A DNA stretch of 64,000 bases from Roseovarius spongiae (lineage in GTDB: Bacteria > Pseudomonadota > Alphaproteobacteria > Rhodobacterales > Rhodobacteraceae): positions 1 to 64,000 of the forward strand of contig NZ_RAPE01000007.1 in the NCBI RefSeq assembly GCF_003651245.1, given 5' to 3'. Every line of letters starts with the position of its first letter. Positions within the stretch are counted from its first letter, which is position 1. Below are positions 33,664 through 42,152 of this stretch, in pieces. A program made the translations under genes and the position numbers. Under the pieces are notes generated by a model. The model made no database searches. It worked only from the letters and a program-made list of their open reading frames with translations, and had not been told where the DNA came from.

Positions 33664-33954
33664 ATGACACCTATCAAGAAACTGAGCTTCGCCGTCTCCG
33701 TGGCAACCCTATTGGCAACCGGTGCGGTTGCCCAGGATAGCACCGGATCGTCTGGCCAGATGATGGACGGTGAGAGCGGCATGACCGGCAACATGATGAA
33801 CAGCGATATGTCGGGCATGGAGGGCATGGAGGGCATGATGCCCATGATGAAAATGATGCAGCAGATGGGTCCGATGATGAAGGCCTGCACCGAAATGATG
33901 GAAGCGATGAACAGCTCTATGGGTGAAATCGCACCTTCAACGGACAATGGCTGA
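33664..33954 (+). CDS. Met-rich periplasmic copper-binding-like protein, 96 aa
   Basis: Sec signal (KKLSFAVSVATLLATGAVA), followed by a body very rich in methionine: runs such as MSGMEGMEGMMPMMKMMQQM, about 25 Met in 70 residues, with acidic residues between. This resembles the Met-rich domains of CopA/PcoE-type copper sequestration proteins. AAGGAGA precedes the ATG at 33664 by six bases. Last gene before a 240-base gap with no gene. Confidence 0.8.
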   Translation: MTPIKKLSFAVSVATLLATGAVAQDSTGSSGQMMDGESGMTGNMMNSDMSGMEGMEGMMPMMKMMQQMGPMMKACTEMMEAMNSSMGEIAPSTDNG

Positions 33955-34194
33955 ACAACTATCGCCAGGGCCAGCCGCCCCCGGCGATACGACACGGAGG
34001 ATAAGCATGACCTGTAGACCAACCGCTCGGAAGATCTGATCGCGCAGTCGCGCCAAGGCGCCGCTTGTACATGTCATAGCCCGCGGCAACCGCCATGCAG
34101 GGATCTTCGAAGGTTCCGCTTTACGCCACATCAACATGATCCTGTACGTCAACGGCCTTGCAAATGAGTATTGAAGGAAAATTGGATTCCCAGC

Positions 34195-34695
34195 ATGACA
34201 GTAAATACAGAACGCTTTGAGACAAGCGAAACCGGATGGCTGTCCGTCATCCGGCGGTACATCGTCTATTCCGCCGCCGGACACCTGGTCTGGGAAGCCG
34301 CCCACATCCCGCTCTACACGATCTGGATCGAGGAAAGCTGGGGCGAAATTGCTTTCGCGATCGTGCATTGCACCGGCGGGGACCTCTTGATCGCCATGAG
34401 CACTCTCTTGCTCGCTCTGTTTCTTGTCGGGGGGCACGCATGGCCGTCGGAGCGCGCAGGCGGCGTCCTGCTTCTGGCCGTGGGCTTGGGCGTTTCTTAC
34501 ACGATCTTCAGCGAATGGCTAAACATCGTGATCCGGGCGGCGTGGGCGTATCGCGACCTCATGCCGGTGGTACCCGTCGTTGACGCTGGTCTCACGCCCC
34601 TACTTCAATGGATCATCGTTCCAACACTGGCGTACTGGGCCGCCACAAGAGTCCCCCTACACAGGCTTATCAGGAGTAGACGTGAACCATGGTAG
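34195..34695 (+). CDS. Putative membrane protein, 166 aa
   Basis: Four predicted membrane helices: about YIVYSAAGHLVWEAAHIPLY (20-40), LLIAMSTLLLALFLVGG (65-82), GVLLLAVGLGVSYTIF (90-107) and TPLLQWIIVPTLAYWAA (136-153). Conserved-looking His and Glu in the first helix could bind metal. A TTG at 34171 and an ATG at 34165 are alternatives; the ATG at 34195 is chosen for its start-like context although no clear ribosome site is seen. It overlaps ccdA by seven bases. Family unknown. Confidence 0.6.
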   Translation: MTVNTERFETSETGWLSVIRRYIVYSAAGHLVWEAAHIPLYTIWIEESWGEIAFAIVHCTGGDLLIAMSTLLLALFLVGGHAWPSERAGGVLLLAVGLGVSYTIFSEWLNIVIRAAWAYRDLMPVVPVVDAGLTPLLQWIIVPTLAYWAATRVPLHRLIRSRREPW

Positions 34696-35423
34696 ATATC
34701 TCGATCCTGGGTTTAACTGCCGCACTCTTGGCCGGCACGATCTCGTTTCTGTCGCCCTGCGTGCTGCCGCTTGTGCCGGGATATGTCTCGTATGTGGCCG
34801 GACGTACAGCCGCCGAGGGCGGGGCAGTTCCGGCCTCCGCCTCGCGCGCCGTTTGGCTGAGCTTGTGTTTTGTCCTTGGCTTTTCGACGATATTCATCGG
34901 GCTTGGGGCATCGGCGACGGCAATGGGTCAGGCTTTGCTGCGTTGGCGATATGAACTCAACCTGGTTGGGGGCGCCATCGTCATTGTGTTTGGACTGTTC
35001 ATGATCGGAGCTGCGCGCTTCTCGGTCATGGAACGCGATCTCCGTTTCAATCTGAACATCCCCGGAGGCCAACCCGTCGCATCTTATGTTCTCGGGCTTG
35101 CCTTCGGTTTCGGTTGGACTCCGTGCATCGGCCCGATCCTTGGCGCGATCCTCACGGCGAGCGCCGCCAGCGCCACAATGAGCGAAGGCGTTGCGCTGCT
35201 TGCTGTCTATTCCGCCGGTCTTGGAATTCCGTTTTTGATCGTGGCCGGCTTCACAGATCAGATCGCGGGCCGACTTCGGGCCATAGGCCGGGTCGGCCGT
35301 CGCCTTCACCAGGGTGCGGGCGTCGTGATGATCCTGATGGGTTTGGCAATGATGACCGGACAACTGAGCGCGCTGTCATATTGGATGCTCGATGCTTTTC
35401 CGATTCTGGGACGGATTGGATAG
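34689..35423 (+). CDS. ccdA: CcdA-like cytochrome c biogenesis/thiol transporter
   Basis: 244 residues with six transmembrane helices. The CcdA signature SFLSPCVLPLVPGYVSYVAG lies in helix 1 (about residue 19-38) and the partner cysteine in FGWTPCIGPILGA (about 140-152). CcdA moves electrons from cytoplasmic thioredoxin across the membrane to periplasmic CcmG/TlpA proteins, two of which are encoded just upstream. It starts within the previous gene (ATGG TAG overlap). Last gene of the copper/redox run. Confidence 0.9.
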   Translation: MVDISILGLTAALLAGTISFLSPCVLPLVPGYVSYVAGRTAAEGGAVPASASRAVWLSLCFVLGFSTIFIGLGASATAMGQALLRWRYELNLVGGAIVIVFGLFMIGAARFSVMERDLRFNLNIPGGQPVASYVLGLAFGFGWTPCIGPILGAILTASAASATMSEGVALLAVYSAGLGIPFLIVAGFTDQIAGRLRAIGRVGRRLHQGAGVVMILMGLAMMTGQLSALSYWMLDAFPILGRIG

Positions 35424-35463
35424 ATTCAAGGAAAGATGAGTCGATTGGTAACAAAAAGTTTCC

Positions 35464-35494
35464 TTGAACCTCTAGTAGCTTTAGGAGTTAGCCC
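35464..35494 (+). promoter_or_regulatory. MerR-type (ZntR/CadR-like) promoter before ldt
   Basis: TTGAAC (35464-35469), a 19-base spacer CTCTAGTAGCTTTAGGAGT, then TAGCCC. The spacer shares the CTCTAGT core with the zntA promoter at 36734. The -10 is weak, as expected for an activated promoter. It reads towards the L,D-transpeptidase. Confidence 0.5.
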
Positions 35495-35615
35495 ACAACT
35501 AACAACGGCACCCGAGGGAAAGTTTCCAACACTACCTCACTCTTTCCTGGGCGAAAAACAATGCGTGCGGAATATCGCTCGGCCCGCCGTCAAAATTGGG
35601 AAAGGATAACAAAAG

Positions 35616-36281
35616 ATGCTGACACGACGTCACTTCATCCAAACGACCACCGCGCTGTTTTCGGCGTCAATCTCCGGCCCGCTCCTTGCTGACACATGGC
35701 CGACCGAAGCGCAAAAGGCGGCATGGGACGCACAGGTCACACCGCCCGGGTACGATCCGGCCACATCGAACCCATGGGGCGTGCACCCTCGGTTCCTGCC
35801 TCAGCGGGTTGTCGCGAAAGACGGGCTCGTCCCGGGAGATATCCATGTGGATGCCGTGGCGCGCTATCTCTATCACATCGAAGAAGGCGGCACGGCAATG
35901 CGCTATGGCGTGGCAATTGCACGCGGCAAGCTCTACGAGCCGGGCACGTACACGATCAAACGCAAGGTGAAGTGGCCACATTGGCAGCCGACGCAAAACA
36001 TGATCGACCGCGACCCGGAACTCTACGCCGATATTGCTGACGGTATGGAGCCGGGGCCCGAGAACGCGCTCGGGTCGCGGGCCCTTTATCTCTATGTCGG
36101 CAACCGGGATACCTATCTAAGAATACATGGCACGCCGCACCCGAGTAGCATCGGTGGGCGCGCGAGTTCCGGCTGCGTTCGGATGATAATGGCACATATC
36201 AACGACCTTTATCCCAACGTGCAGACTGGCTCGACAGCGTTCCTTTACTCGGCAGAGGATAGCGTAGTCAGGCAGAGCTGA
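35616..36281 (+). CDS. L,D-transpeptidase (YkuD family), exported
   Basis: 221 residues. The N-terminus has a TRRHFIQTTTALF Tat-like signal. The YkuD catalytic motif is RIHGTPHPSSIGGRASSGCV (about 169-188), with the nucleophile Cys and the His in place. Builds 3-3 cross-links in peptidoglycan or attaches proteins to it. It stands under a candidate heavy-metal promoter and next to the zinc ATPase, suggesting envelope remodelling in metal stress. Start ATG at 35616 has AAAGG nearby. Confidence 0.87.
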   Translation: MLTRRHFIQTTTALFSASISGPLLADTWPTEAQKAAWDAQVTPPGYDPATSNPWGVHPRFLPQRVVAKDGLVPGDIHVDAVARYLYHIEEGGTAMRYGVAIARGKLYEPGTYTIKRKVKWPHWQPTQNMIDRDPELYADIADGMEPGPENALGSRALYLYVGNRDTYLRIHGTPHPSSIGGRASSGCVRMIMAHINDLYPNVQTGSTAFLYSAEDSVVRQS

Positions 36282-36300
36282 GGCCGCATCTGTAGCGGCC
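36282..36300. terminator. Hairpin between convergent genes
   Basis: GGCCGC and GCGGCC are perfect arms around ATCTGTA, starting one base after the ldt stop. There is no T-run; it may be a bidirectional termination or stability element between ldt and the lipoprotein gene. Confidence 0.45.
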
Positions 36301-36327
36301 ATACTTGGAGAAATGCTCTATTGAACC

Positions 36328-36600
36328 TTACGACTGGCGGGCGGTGCAGATAGGACTGCCGCCAACCGCGCGCAGCGGCACCAGGGTCGTTTCCACCGGG
36401 CCGCTATGCTCATACCAATAACAACCGTCTTCCGGGCGCAGCCTTGCCGAAGTGAGATCCTGATTGGGAGCAGCAAGGTTAGCGACCGCTTCGGGAACGC
36501 TTCCGACCTCGTTCAAAGCGCCGGGAGACTCAAATGTCGGAGCTGCGCATCCGGCGATGAGCAGCAGTCCCGCTGCGACGATAACGTTTCGTTTCCACAT
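36328..36600 (-). CDS. Small lipoprotein, 90 aa
   Basis: Lipobox LLIAGC (residues 13-18) after a short charged start (MWKRNVIVAA) marks a lipoprotein signal. The mature part holds two further cysteines (DGCYWYE, SPICTA) that could form a disulfide. It is convergent with the L,D-transpeptidase; AGAGG lies seven bases before the ATG. No family function known. Confidence 0.7.
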   Translation of the reverse strand: MWKRNVIVAAGLLLIAGCAAPTFESPGALNEVGSVPEAVANLAAPNQDLTSARLRPEDGCYWYEHSGPVETTLVPLRAVGGSPICTARQS

Positions 36601-36733
36601 ATAAGCCTCTGACGCTTCACATATTATTGGTTCCGGTCAGTCTGGCACACCGCCAGCTTGGTAACAAGTTGCAAGGAGGCTGTTCCTTTCCTCAATTGGC
36701 TAGAGCCGATCTAAAAACAAACGCAATTTCTGT

Positions 36734-36764
36734 CTTGAAGCTCTAGTTGCTGTAGCTGCTATAT
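36734..36764 (+). promoter_or_regulatory. MerR-type promoter before the P-type ATPase
   Basis: TTGAAG (36734-36739), a 19-base spacer CTCTAGTTGCTGTAGCTGC and TATATC (36759-36764). This is the layout of ZntR/CadR/PbrR-activated promoters and shares its core with those at 35464, 56419 and 58113. It lies 32 bases before the zntA start. Confidence 0.75.
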
Positions 36765-36796
36765 CAATCAGGTCTCAGCGAATCCCGAGGTATTTT

Positions 36797-39160
36797 ATGT
36801 CGTCCGACAGCCACCGTCTCGACCACGACCATTCCAACGCAGCCGACCATGCGCATGCTCAAGCAGCTCCTTGCTGCGGGAACGGCAAGTCATGTGGAGA
36901 GGTTTCTCCGCAGACTCCTGCACCATCCGGCGGAAGAAACTTCCAGGTCTCTGGCCTGGATTGTGCCGAAGAGGTGGCGATCCTGAACCGGGTCGTGGGT
37001 CCGAAAGTCGGCGGAACCGAGCATCTTGCCTTCGACGTGATCAACGGACGGATGACCATTCTCGACAGCGCGGAGAAGATTTCGGACGACGAAGTTGCGC
37101 GGTTGGTCGCAAGCACCGGGATGACCGCGAAACCGTGGGATGCAGACAACGCAGCGGAAGACCAAGCGGCGCACGTGGCTCGTCAAAGGCGTTTTACCGC
37201 GCTGAGCGGTGGGTTCTGGGCCGCGGGTTTTCTATACCACATCGTTGAGACCGGAATGGGCGGGGCGCTCGGGCTCTTTTCAGGGCATGGGGAGGTGCCT
37301 ATGCCCCTGACGGAGGCGGGGCTCTTCGCGGTTGCTATCCTCTTTGGTGTCTGGCTCGTGGCGCCCAAGGCCTGGTCTTCAGCGCGCCGGCTCTCACCCG
37401 ATATGAACCTGCTGATGGTGGTCGCCGTGGCTGGCGCCATCGGCCTCGGCGAATTCTTCGAGGCGGCGACGGTCGCGTTCTTTTTCTCGCTCTCGCTTTA
37501 TCTTGAAAGCTGGAGCGTCGGTCGCGCGCGCAATGCCGTCTCCGCTCTCCTCGACCTCGCGCCTCCGACGGTGCGGGTGCTCTATGACGACGGATCGGAA
37601 GCAGACGTCCCGGCCTCTGCCGTGGCAGTGAATGCAAGGTTCATCGTGCGCGGCGGCGATCGTGTCCCGCTCGACGGTGAAGTCGTGGATGGGGCAGGGG
37701 CCGTCGACCAGGCCCCCATCACCGGTGAAAGCGCGCTGGTGCCAAAAGAGTCCGGAGACGAGGTCTATGCCGGAACGATCAACGGCGAAGGTACGCTGAC
37801 GGTGCGGGCGACCAAGGCCGCGTCGGATACGGTGCTCGCAAAAATCATCCGCATGGTCGGCGATGCTCATGCCCGGCGGGCGCCGGTCGAACAATGGGTC
37901 GCGAAATTCGCCCGTGTCTACACCCCTATCGTGATGGCGCTGGCAATTGCGATCGCGCTGCTGCCGCCGCTCGTGCTGGGCGGAGCATGGAATTACTGGT
38001 TCTACAACGCACTGGTGCTTCTGGTCATCGCCTGCCCCTGCGCGCTGGTCATCTCGACGCCGGTCTCCATCGTCGCCGCGCTCACAGCATCGGCGCGTGC
38101 TGGCGTTCTGATCAAGGGAGGTGCCTATGTCGAAGCGCCGAGCCGCACCACAGCGCTTGCGATGGACAAGACCGGTACGATCACCATGGGCGAGCCCGAG
38201 GTGGCAGCGGTTCATCCGATTGGCAGGGTGTCGGCACGGGATCTGCTGACACGGTCCGCAAGTCTCGAGGCACGGTCATCGCACCCGCTCGCACGGGCCA
38301 TTCTGGCGCGGGCCGAAACCGATGGTATCGACGTGTCTGCCGCAGAGGACACCCGCACGGTTCCGGGGCGGGGGTTGGAAGGACGCTCGGATGGTCGGTC
38401 GATCTGGCTGGGCTCAGACCGTTTCGCCGAAGAGAAGGGGTTCAGCAAGGCCATTCCGAAGGATCTTCGCGACAGGATCGAAGGTGCCGGCAGCACGCTT
38501 GTTGCCGTGGGCGACGAGAGCGGGGTGACCGGCGTTCTGGAACTGCGTGATCGCATCCGGCCCGATGCCAAAGGCATCGTCGCGCGACTGCACGCACAGG
38601 GTGTGAAAACCATTGTGATGCTGACGGGCGACAATGAGCGCACGGCGCGCGCGGTGGCCGCCGAGGTCGGTATCGACGAGGTCCGCGCCGAGCTCTTGCC
38701 AGAGGACAAGGTCACGGCCATCGAGGAGCTAGTCGCGGATCACGACATCGTGGCGATGATCGGTGACGGCGTGAACGACGCGCCGGCCATGGCGCGGGCG
38801 CATTATGCCATCGCCATGGGCGCTGTCGGATCGGACGCGGCCATCGAAACGGCGGATATCGCGCTGATGACCGACGACATCGGCAAGGTTCCCTGGCTCA
38901 TCGGGCATTCGCGCCGAACGATGGCGATCATCCACCAGAACATCGGCATCTCGCTTGCGACGAAGGGGCTGTTCGTTGGCCTGACCGCATTCGGTATGGC
39001 CTCAATGTGGGGTGCCATCGCCGCGGATGTGGGCGTGTCGCTGCTGGTTGTCGCCAACGCGCTACGGCTTTTGAACGGTCACCGGGACGATGCAAGGCCT
39101 TCGGGCGGCGAACCGGTTGGCGAGCAGATGGCAAAGGGCGCGCTTGCACACGGGCATTGA
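36797..39160 (+). CDS. zntA: Zn/Cd/Pb-exporting P1B-type ATPase
   Basis: 787 residues. A His/Cys-rich head (DHDHSNAADHAHAQAAPCC) precedes a heavy-metal-associated domain with the GLDCAEE motif typical of ZntA/CadA rather than the GMTCxxC of copper pumps. Core motifs in order: TGES (about 310), CPCAL in helix 6 (about 415), DKTGT (about 455), HP (about 495), GDGVNDAP (about 656) and a helix-8 region with DVGVSLLVVANA carrying the Asp of group 2 (Zn/Cd/Pb) pumps. Exports divalent soft metals to the periplasm. Driven by its own MerR-type promoter at 36734. Confidence 0.92.
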   Translation: MSSDSHRLDHDHSNAADHAHAQAAPCCGNGKSCGEVSPQTPAPSGGRNFQVSGLDCAEEVAILNRVVGPKVGGTEHLAFDVINGRMTILDSAEKISDDEVARLVASTGMTAKPWDADNAAEDQAAHVARQRRFTALSGGFWAAGFLYHIVETGMGGALGLFSGHGEVPMPLTEAGLFAVAILFGVWLVAPKAWSSARRLSPDMNLLMVVAVAGAIGLGEFFEAATVAFFFSLSLYLESWSVGRARNAVSALLDLAPPTVRVLYDDGSEADVPASAVAVNARFIVRGGDRVPLDGEVVDGAGAVDQAPITGESALVPKESGDEVYAGTINGEGTLTVRATKAASDTVLAKIIRMVGDAHARRAPVEQWVAKFARVYTPIVMALAIAIALLPPLVLGGAWNYWFYNALVLLVIACPCALVISTPVSIVAALTASARAGVLIKGGAYVEAPSRTTALAMDKTGTITMGEPEVAAVHPIGRVSARDLLTRSASLEARSSHPLARAILARAETDGIDVSAAEDTRTVPGRGLEGRSDGRSIWLGSDRFAEEKGFSKAIPKDLRDRIEGAGSTLVAVGDESGVTGVLELRDRIRPDAKGIVARLHAQGVKTIVMLTGDNERTARAVAAEVGIDEVRAELLPEDKVTAIEELVADHDIVAMIGDGVNDAPAMARAHYAIAMGAVGSDAAIETADIALMTDDIGKVPWLIGHSRRTMAIIHQNIGISLATKGLFVGLTAFGMASMWGAIAADVGVSLLVVANALRLLNGHRDDARPSGGEPVGEQMAKGALAHGH

Positions 39161-39223
39161 TCAGGCCCGCTCGGTCGAGTAGCGTCGGAAATCAAACAGA
39201 CCTCGCATAAGGGGCTTTGAGCA

Positions 39224-39736
39224 GTGATATATAACAGAATTCCGCGTCGGATCCTGCTGTTGGGTGGATTGGCCGCCTTCCTGTCGGGCTGCGCAAGCAA
39301 GTTCCGATCGTATGATGGACCCGAAGTGACCCGGCTGCGCATGTACAAGGCAGAGCGGTTGCTGGTCCTTGATGGGGCGGACGGTGTTTTGCGCACCTAT
39401 CCCATCGGATTGGGCTTCGCGCCTGTGGGCCACAAGCAGTTCGAGGGCGACGGTCGCACACCGGAGGGCTCCTACCTGCTTGATCGGCGCAATCCTGACA
39501 GCCTTTTCCATCTCTCCATCGGTATTTCGTATCCGAACGAGGCCGACATTGCTTACGCCAAGACGCAAGGGCAATCTCCGGGCGGGGACATCTTCATTCA
39601 CGGCGGCCCGCGACGCGGGATAGACCCCATGGATGTCCGCGACTGGACGGCAGGGTGCATCTCGGTCACAGATGACCAGATAGAAGAAATCTACGCCATG
39701 GTAAGAAACGGAACGCCCATCGACATCTATGCCTGA
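39224..39736 (+). CDS. L,D-transpeptidase-family lipoprotein
   Basis: 170 residues starting at a GTG with AAGGGG 10 bases upstream. Lipobox LSGC at about 20-23 makes it a lipoprotein. The YkuD motif FIHGGPRRG...DWTAGCISV (about 126-150) has the His and Cys of the active site. It is a second, shorter L,D-transpeptidase than the one at 35616. It lies 63 bases after zntA on the same strand, possibly in its operon. Confidence 0.82.
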   Translation: MIYNRIPRRILLLGGLAAFLSGCASKFRSYDGPEVTRLRMYKAERLLVLDGADGVLRTYPIGLGFAPVGHKQFEGDGRTPEGSYLLDRRNPDSLFHLSIGISYPNEADIAYAKTQGQSPGGDIFIHGGPRRGIDPMDVRDWTAGCISVTDDQIEEIYAMVRNGTPIDIYA

Positions 39737-39739
39737 TGG

Positions 39740-40498
39740 TCAGGCAAAGCGACGGCGGAGCGCGACATTGATCGCCTCGATCGCGATGACCATAACGACA
39801 ACGGCAATCGTGACGCTGGCCGCCTTGTCATACTGGAACGAGCGCACGTAGGTCTGGATGTAAAAGCCGATCCCGCCCGCGCCGACAATGCCGAGGATCA
39901 GCGACTCGCGGAGGTTCAACTCGAACCGGAAGATTGTGTCGCGGGCGACGACAGGTGCCATCTGCGGCCAGATCGCATGTCTGAGCCGTACGAGTGGTCC
40001 GGCGCCCGCACTTTCCAGCGCGGCGATGGGTGCGCGGGACACGCCGTCGATCGCCTCGGCATAGAACTTGGCGAGCATCCCCGTCGCATGAAACGCGACC
40101 GCGATGATGCCGGGCAGGGGTCCGAGTCCGACCGCGCCGACCATCAGCATGGCCACCAGGATCAACGGGATCGCTCGAATGAAGGCAAGCAGCGTTCGAA
40201 CCGGCCGGAACACTGCACGCGACACCATCGTCTCGGATGCAAGGATGCCCAGTGGAATTGACAGGATCACCGCGCCGAGGGAGCCGAGGATCGCGATCCT
40301 CAGGGTTTCCGCGCTGCCCTTTCTGATCTCGGCCATCACCGACGGGTCGGGCGGAAACATCCGACCGAGGAAGTCGGTGATCCGCGGACCGGCCGACATT
40401 AGACGCGACAACTCGACATCGGTCGTGGCGAAGGACCACAGAATCGCACCGGCGATCAGGGTGCTGGTCACAAAGCCGCCAAACCCGCGAAACGCCAT
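39740..40498 (-). CDS. PhnE-like ABC transporter permease
   Basis: 252 residues with six membrane helices and the binding-protein-dependent transport loop EAIDGVSRAPIAALESAGAG near residue 150. The sequence belongs to the PhnE-type permease class (IGLGPLPGIIAVAFHATGM pattern). It overlaps the ATPase gene by one base and is the last gene of a four-gene operon behind an MntR-like operator, so the substrate may be a metal or metal complex rather than phosphonate. Substrate is unknown. Confidence 0.82.
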   Translation of the reverse strand: MAFRGFGGFVTSTLIAGAILWSFATTDVELSRLMSAGPRITDFLGRMFPPDPSVMAEIRKGSAETLRIAILGSLGAVILSIPLGILASETMVSRAVFRPVRTLLAFIRAIPLILVAMLMVGAVGLGPLPGIIAVAFHATGMLAKFYAEAIDGVSRAPIAALESAGAGPLVRLRHAIWPQMAPVVARDTIFRFELNLRESLILGIVGAGGIGFYIQTYVRSFQYDKAASVTIAVVVMVIAIEAINVALRRRFA

Positions 40499-41280
40499 CA
40501 GGATACCGCCCTGAGACCGCGGCCGGACATTGGCTCGACCTCCCGGTAGAGGTCCGCTGTTGTATCGTCATTCAGCTCTGAGGTCGGCACATTGAAGGTG
40601 ATCCGCCCGCCACGTATGCCGATGATCCGCTGCGCGAAGCGCCGCGCCAGGTCGGGCTGGTGCGACGAAAACAGCGCCGTCGCGCCGCGCACCCGTGCCG
40701 CCTCGGTCAGCAGTGCCAGGATTTCTCCGGCACGCGCGGGATCGAGATTGCTGACAGGTTCGTCGGCCAGGATCAGTCGCGGTTCCTGTGCAAGGCAACG
40801 CGCGATGGCCACGCGTTGCCGCTGCCCGCCGCTGAGACTGTCGACCCTGCGCTCGGCGAGGTCGGCGATGCCGCAATCGGCGAGCGCTCTGTGCGCAACC
40901 TCCACATCGCGGGCGGTTGGCGATCCCAGGAAGGCGCGAAGGGGAGGCATTCGTCCCAGACGACCGTTGAGGACGTTGCGTAGTACCGTTGATCGCTCAA
41001 CCAGGGCGAATTCCTGAAACACAAAGCCGGTATCGGGGCGAAGCCGGCGCAGCGGCGGTTGATCTGGATCGAGCGACGCACCCAGTACCGAAACCCGTCC
41101 GCGCCAGCCCCGGAGCCTGCCGTCGAGCAATGCAAGGAGCGTCGTCTTCCCAGCCCCGGACGGGCCGAGCAAAGCTGCGCTCTCGCCAGCCGGAACAAGA
41201 AGCGAAACCTTCTCCAGCGCAGGAAGGTCTGCGCCCGGGTGGGCGAAGCTCAGGTCGTCGATTTGCGCGGCTAAATTCAT
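40498..41280 (-). CDS. PhnC-like ABC transporter ATPase
   Basis: 260 residues. Walker A GPSGAGKTT (about 37-45), Q-loop FVFQEFAL (about 84), signature LSGGQRQRVAIAR (about 146-158), Walker B RLILADEPVSNLD (about 166-178) and the switch His in FSSHQPD. It belongs to the PhnC class but is not restricted to phosphonate in function. The open frame extends upstream to 42297 as shadow of the binding protein; the ATG at 41280 overlaps the previous stop by four bases. Confidence 0.85.
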   Translation of the reverse strand: MNLAAQIDDLSFAHPGADLPALEKVSLLVPAGESAALLGPSGAGKTTLLALLDGRLRGWRGRVSVLGASLDPDQPPLRRLRPDTGFVFQEFALVERSTVLRNVLNGRLGRMPPLRAFLGSPTARDVEVAHRALADCGIADLAERRVDSLSGGQRQRVAIARCLAQEPRLILADEPVSNLDPARAGEILALLTEAARVRGATALFSSHQPDLARRFAQRIIGIRGGRITFNVPTSELNDDTTADLYREVEPMSGRGLRAVS

Positions 41281-42152
41281 CTCAAGAACCCGTATCGCCG
41301 TGCCATGTCGCGCACGCCATCGTAGGCGGAGGAATCGGCCCTGACATAGCCATCCGGGCCGTAGAGGTGACGCAGCTTGTCGCGATTTTCGGGCTCGTTG
41401 AGCCGCATCATCGCGTCGACAAACCGGTCCTGCAGGCCAGCGTCGAGTCCCGGGCGCGCGATCACCAAGTGGCTCGGGATTGACTCGCTTTCCGCAATCC
41501 AGGTCACCTGAGCCTGCTGCGTCGGGGTCAGAAGCAGGTCGGCATACTGGCTCGCGCCTGCCGCATCGACCAGGCCCTCGGCCATCGCCTGCATCGCTTG
41601 CTGATAGCCCCCCGCAAAGAACATTCGGCCAAAAAAGGTCTCCGCCGCCCCGGCATCCTCGACCAGCCCAGCCTGCACAAATTCGGCGAGTGGATAGAGA
41701 TAGCCCGATTCCGAGATTGGGTCGGCGAAGGCAATGTCTTTGCCGCGGAGGTCGGAAAGAGTTTTGATACCGCTGTCGCGACGGACGAAGATACGTCCGG
41801 TGTAGCTCGGCGCGCCACGATAGACCTCGGACAGGAGCGGCACCGCGCCGATCTCGGCCTCGGCCAGCACGAAGGGCAGCGCGCCCATGAAGGAAATATC
41901 TGCGTCGCCGTTCCTCAGCGCCTCGACCGCCGCGGCATGGTCGATGGTAACGAAACCTTCGACTGGAACGCCGACCTGCTCCGCCAGCCAACGGGTGATC
42001 GCGTCGATGTCGCCAAGCAGTTTGTCGGGGTTCTCCTGCGGGATGAAGGCGAGGCGCAGCATATTCTCCTGGCCCACGAGCGGAGTCCCGAAGGCGAGCG
42101 CACTTGCGCCGGACAGGATCAATGCCGTTCTGCGGTTCAGGTGCAGTGCCAT
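41277..42152 (-). CDS. PhnD-like periplasmic substrate-binding protein
   Basis: 291 residues. The signal peptide is RRTALILSGASALAFGTPLVG. The fold is that of the phosphonate/phosphite-binding group: LRLAFIPQENPDKLL, VTIDHAAAVEALRNGDADI, FMGALPFVLAE, and SESGYLYPLAEF with the ligand-contacting Ser/Tyr. Upstream is a di-haem peroxidase and divergent MntR, so the cargo is open: a metal chelate or a negatively charged metal complex are possibilities. Coupled to the ATPase by ATGA. Confidence 0.82.
   Translation of the reverse strand: MALHLNRRTALILSGASALAFGTPLVGQENMLRLAFIPQENPDKLLGDIDAITRWLAEQVGVPVEGFVTIDHAAAVEALRNGDADISFMGALPFVLAEAEIGAVPLLSEVYRGAPSYTGRIFVRRDSGIKTLSDLRGKDIAFADPISESGYLYPLAEFVQAGLVEDAGAAETFFGRMFFAGGYQQAMQAMAEGLVDAAGASQYADLLLTPTQQAQVTWIAESESIPSHLVIARPGLDAGLQDRFVDAMMRLNEPENRDKLRHLYGPDGYVRADSSAYDGVRDMARRYGFLR

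Noticed and set aside
33955..34194. Possible small gene or remnant in the 240-base gap
   Set aside because: No frame with a good start, ribosome site or recognisable family in either direction.
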